Origin: Microcaldota archaeon
GTDB taxonomy: Archaea > Aenigmatarchaeota > Aenigmatarchaeia > QMZP01 > QMZT01
DNA: 7,257 nucleotides
Reading direction: 5' to 3'
Assembly: GCA_013151465.1 (NCBI GenBank)
Contig: JAADIF010000019.1
Span: forward strand, 1-7,257
A program made the position numbers and the translations under genes. Under the pieces are notes generated by a model. That model ran no database searches and was not told the origin of the DNA. It saw nothing but the letters and a program-made list of their open reading frames with translations. Shown here one piece after another: positions 6,801 through 7,257 of this stretch. How positions within the stretch are numbered: position 1 is the stretch's first letter; each line of letters starts with the position of its first letter.

Positions 6801-7257
6801 TATATGTGTGTAGTTTACAAGATCATATTTGTCTGCAACCTCAATAAATGATATTGGCTTTCTTAATGACCAGTCATCGTCCCACCAGTCTGTCCATACA
6901 AGCTTTACGCTTCTGTGAGAACTTTCATTGTAATGACCCACAGAATCGTTTATCCAGCAGTAAATATCGTTATACTGTCCAAACTCAAGATTTCTTTTCC
7001 TCACCCAATAGCTTGCACCGTCGTTTCCATCCCATGTCGTGTAATTTACCCCTTTAAACTGATATCCTATTGTATCTGTTGTCAAATCAGAGAAGGTGCA
7101 GTTTATTATTATGCTAACACTTGATTGTGTTCCAGAGGGAGTGGCATAGGGACTCCACGAAACCTGAGGATTAGTTGTGTCAACAGTAAAGTAAACTGTC
7201 TCATTTCTTACAACAGAAGCGTTTGCTGTGCTCGTTGCCCACATGATTACATTATTC
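3858..7257 (-). CDS. Giant multidomain cell-surface glycoprotein: DUF2341, LamG-like, Ig-like modules (N-terminus beyond window)
   Basis: One uninterrupted minus-strand frame enters from the right edge and ends at TGA 3858-3860. An ATG at 7244 exists, but four in-frame sense codons (NNVI) precede it, and the residues around it read like the end of an Ig-like repeat (FTVDTTNPQVS), so the true start lies outside. Numbering from 7244 (1128 residues): Ig-like about 28-117; DUF2341 starting at WWDDDWSLRKPISF (120-133); LamG/concanavalin-like sandwich about 240-415 (GTIEFWLKLD, HIAVTWDGS, IYVNGT, ISDLRV); Ig-like about 425-525 and 526-618; a module about 630-742 with NKSATITLYNLTY and LCPQTDC that I associate with DPANN surface proteins; Ig-like about 745-850 and 853-985; and a C-terminal module 988-1128 (FGVINPDG, YYWIDAPGG, YTGTLTI). 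I count about 74 Asn-X-Ser/Thr sequons and 19 cysteines, many paired within modules, indicating a secreted, N-glycosylated, disulfide-bonded protein. There is no C-terminal membrane anchor. The likely role is envelope or adhesion; the ligand is unknown. Confidence 0.93.
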   Translation of the reverse strand, partial: NNVIMWATSTANASVVRNETVYFTVDTTNPQVSWSPYATPSGTQSSVSIIINCTFSDLTTDTIGYQFKGVNYTTWDGNDGASYWVRKRNLEFGQYNDIYCWINDSVGHYNESSHRSVKLVWTDWWDDDWSLRKPISFIEVADKYDLVNYTHILSVNTSKLYSENKIRSDCGDIRFIYNDTHKEIYYNFSECNITGGNTTFWLMFNLSKNSTMLMHMYYNNSHAATTKENLHPYSRDGCMMYDPLDMSTTGTITGTENTDYEWVTDGRGRGMLHELSSSFTDDWSTTPGSAGTIEFWLKLDQEMNTSDLVSQKPIIKSGRNMISFDVASGNNYAGSIVFLITPQSGLNSEINTTRKKWNKDEFCHIAVTWDGSTQKIYVNGTVDVSATQSVAGGWGTVYTNKNTNWGGMKYKISDLRVCPIAKTIFPYVVYPEPNSTIETEETVPFLEMGSPTNSTYFSRLVDIYGETSEYANITWSINGNANQTACYNCTTFSNTTQDNVNEGLNNITIYAISTESSKTEIRTIWFSVAELYINLESPLNHSGDSDGNITFYYNLTGQRLVSNCSLLLNGKVNQTNTTDQVKNTRLNFTANNLSIGSYNWTVSCTASDGTVIDGNVSYVDVIFANEFGGSSTDLSAVDIRSISAFTIENSSSGKIIYSEIINLSGGVDLNSIINISINNITVDTVSEPRLNKSATITLYNLTYAATPAILRSGALCPQTDCHPISYNSSNGTFVFTVNHFTSYSATNNSQVWIWDDTDSEGGNKTIYAGEPITLYANYTNRTDGSPINGSGVYCNVTTDSNEYEMSYNATSRLYEYTHTYYTAGNQSYTINCNGTSAGYEPTSATDNATINMTYLEVNLITPPTIPGDGSANYSNGYIVGINRTFTLNATVTCREGYCGYVNATVRYNKSSSDPDANIPTTYTPGEAFFMQNGVNTKNCSSNPLDKDEWCNITWVINTSADLYTLWKIDVMFNSSLNRTNTTNNTAIEVGKILLFDLSFDVIDFGVINPDGDYILYPAINSSNMTYNITVDPNSNDIEELWIKGTKLTNGTLDYNRYINASNVKWARSYLGDNPVNDPNLYNLTESYEKVNKDNIPIYSGTNETMYYWIDAPGGILPLTYTGTLTIMGNATY

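Noticed and set aside
5948..7124. Several plus-strand ORFs of 69-115 codons opposite the surface gene
   Set aside because: They are shadows of the minus-strand gene: Cys/His/Arg-rich, lacking any family features, and explained by the antisense of an Asn/Thr-rich coding sequence.
7242..7244. ATG at 7244 as the true start of the surface protein
   Set aside because: The frame is open upstream to the window edge, the residues match the middle of an Ig-like module, and there is no signal peptide as a secreted protein would need.
1..7257. CRISPR arrays, insertion sequences, attachment sites or defence operons
   Set aside because: No regularly spaced repeats, transposase genes, flanking terminal repeats or clustered defence genes are visible.

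Overview
The window looks archaeal, most likely from an uncultivated, AT-rich, DPANN-like lineage (Woesearchaeota/Pacearchaeota-type; this placement is an inference). The evidence is archaeal TATA-like boxes at the right distance from starts, a GGTGA Shine-Dalgarno that matches the archaeal anti-SD, heavy use of ATA and AGA/AGG codons, and a very large, sequon-rich cell-surface protein made of DUF2341, LamG-like and Ig-like modules typical of such genomes.

Layout. Positions 1-1008 (minus strand) hold an incomplete gene that runs off the left edge: 336 codons of an unrecognised protein with a phosphoribosyltransferase-like loop. Positions 1009-1397 are a 389-bp divergent intergenic region. It contains a clean TATA box (1157-1164) followed by about 210 nt of predicted leader with several abutting inverted repeats, including one segment that can pair with either of two partners. 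Positions 1398-2633 (plus) encode a complete DEAD-box RNA helicase with a basic G/R-rich tail. A T-rich terminator-like tract follows, then a Nudix hydrolase of ADP-ribose pyrophosphatase type (2717-3130, plus). Convergent to it, with a 4-bp overlap, is an SRAP/HMCES (YedK-like) abasic-site protein (3127-3822, minus). From 3858 to the right edge (minus) lies the C-terminal part of a giant secreted or surface protein whose N-terminus is outside the window.

How the genes relate. There is no obvious single operon. The helicase has its own promoter and a long structured leader. The Nudix and SRAP genes each have a TATA-like box about 25-27 nt before the start codon, which suggests leaderless mRNAs. 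Nudix and SRAP could both serve damage control (nucleotide sanitation and abasic-site protection), but they are convergent and not co-transcribed. The surface protein is functionally unrelated. The feature most worth following up is the structured, possibly bistable leader of the helicase gene.
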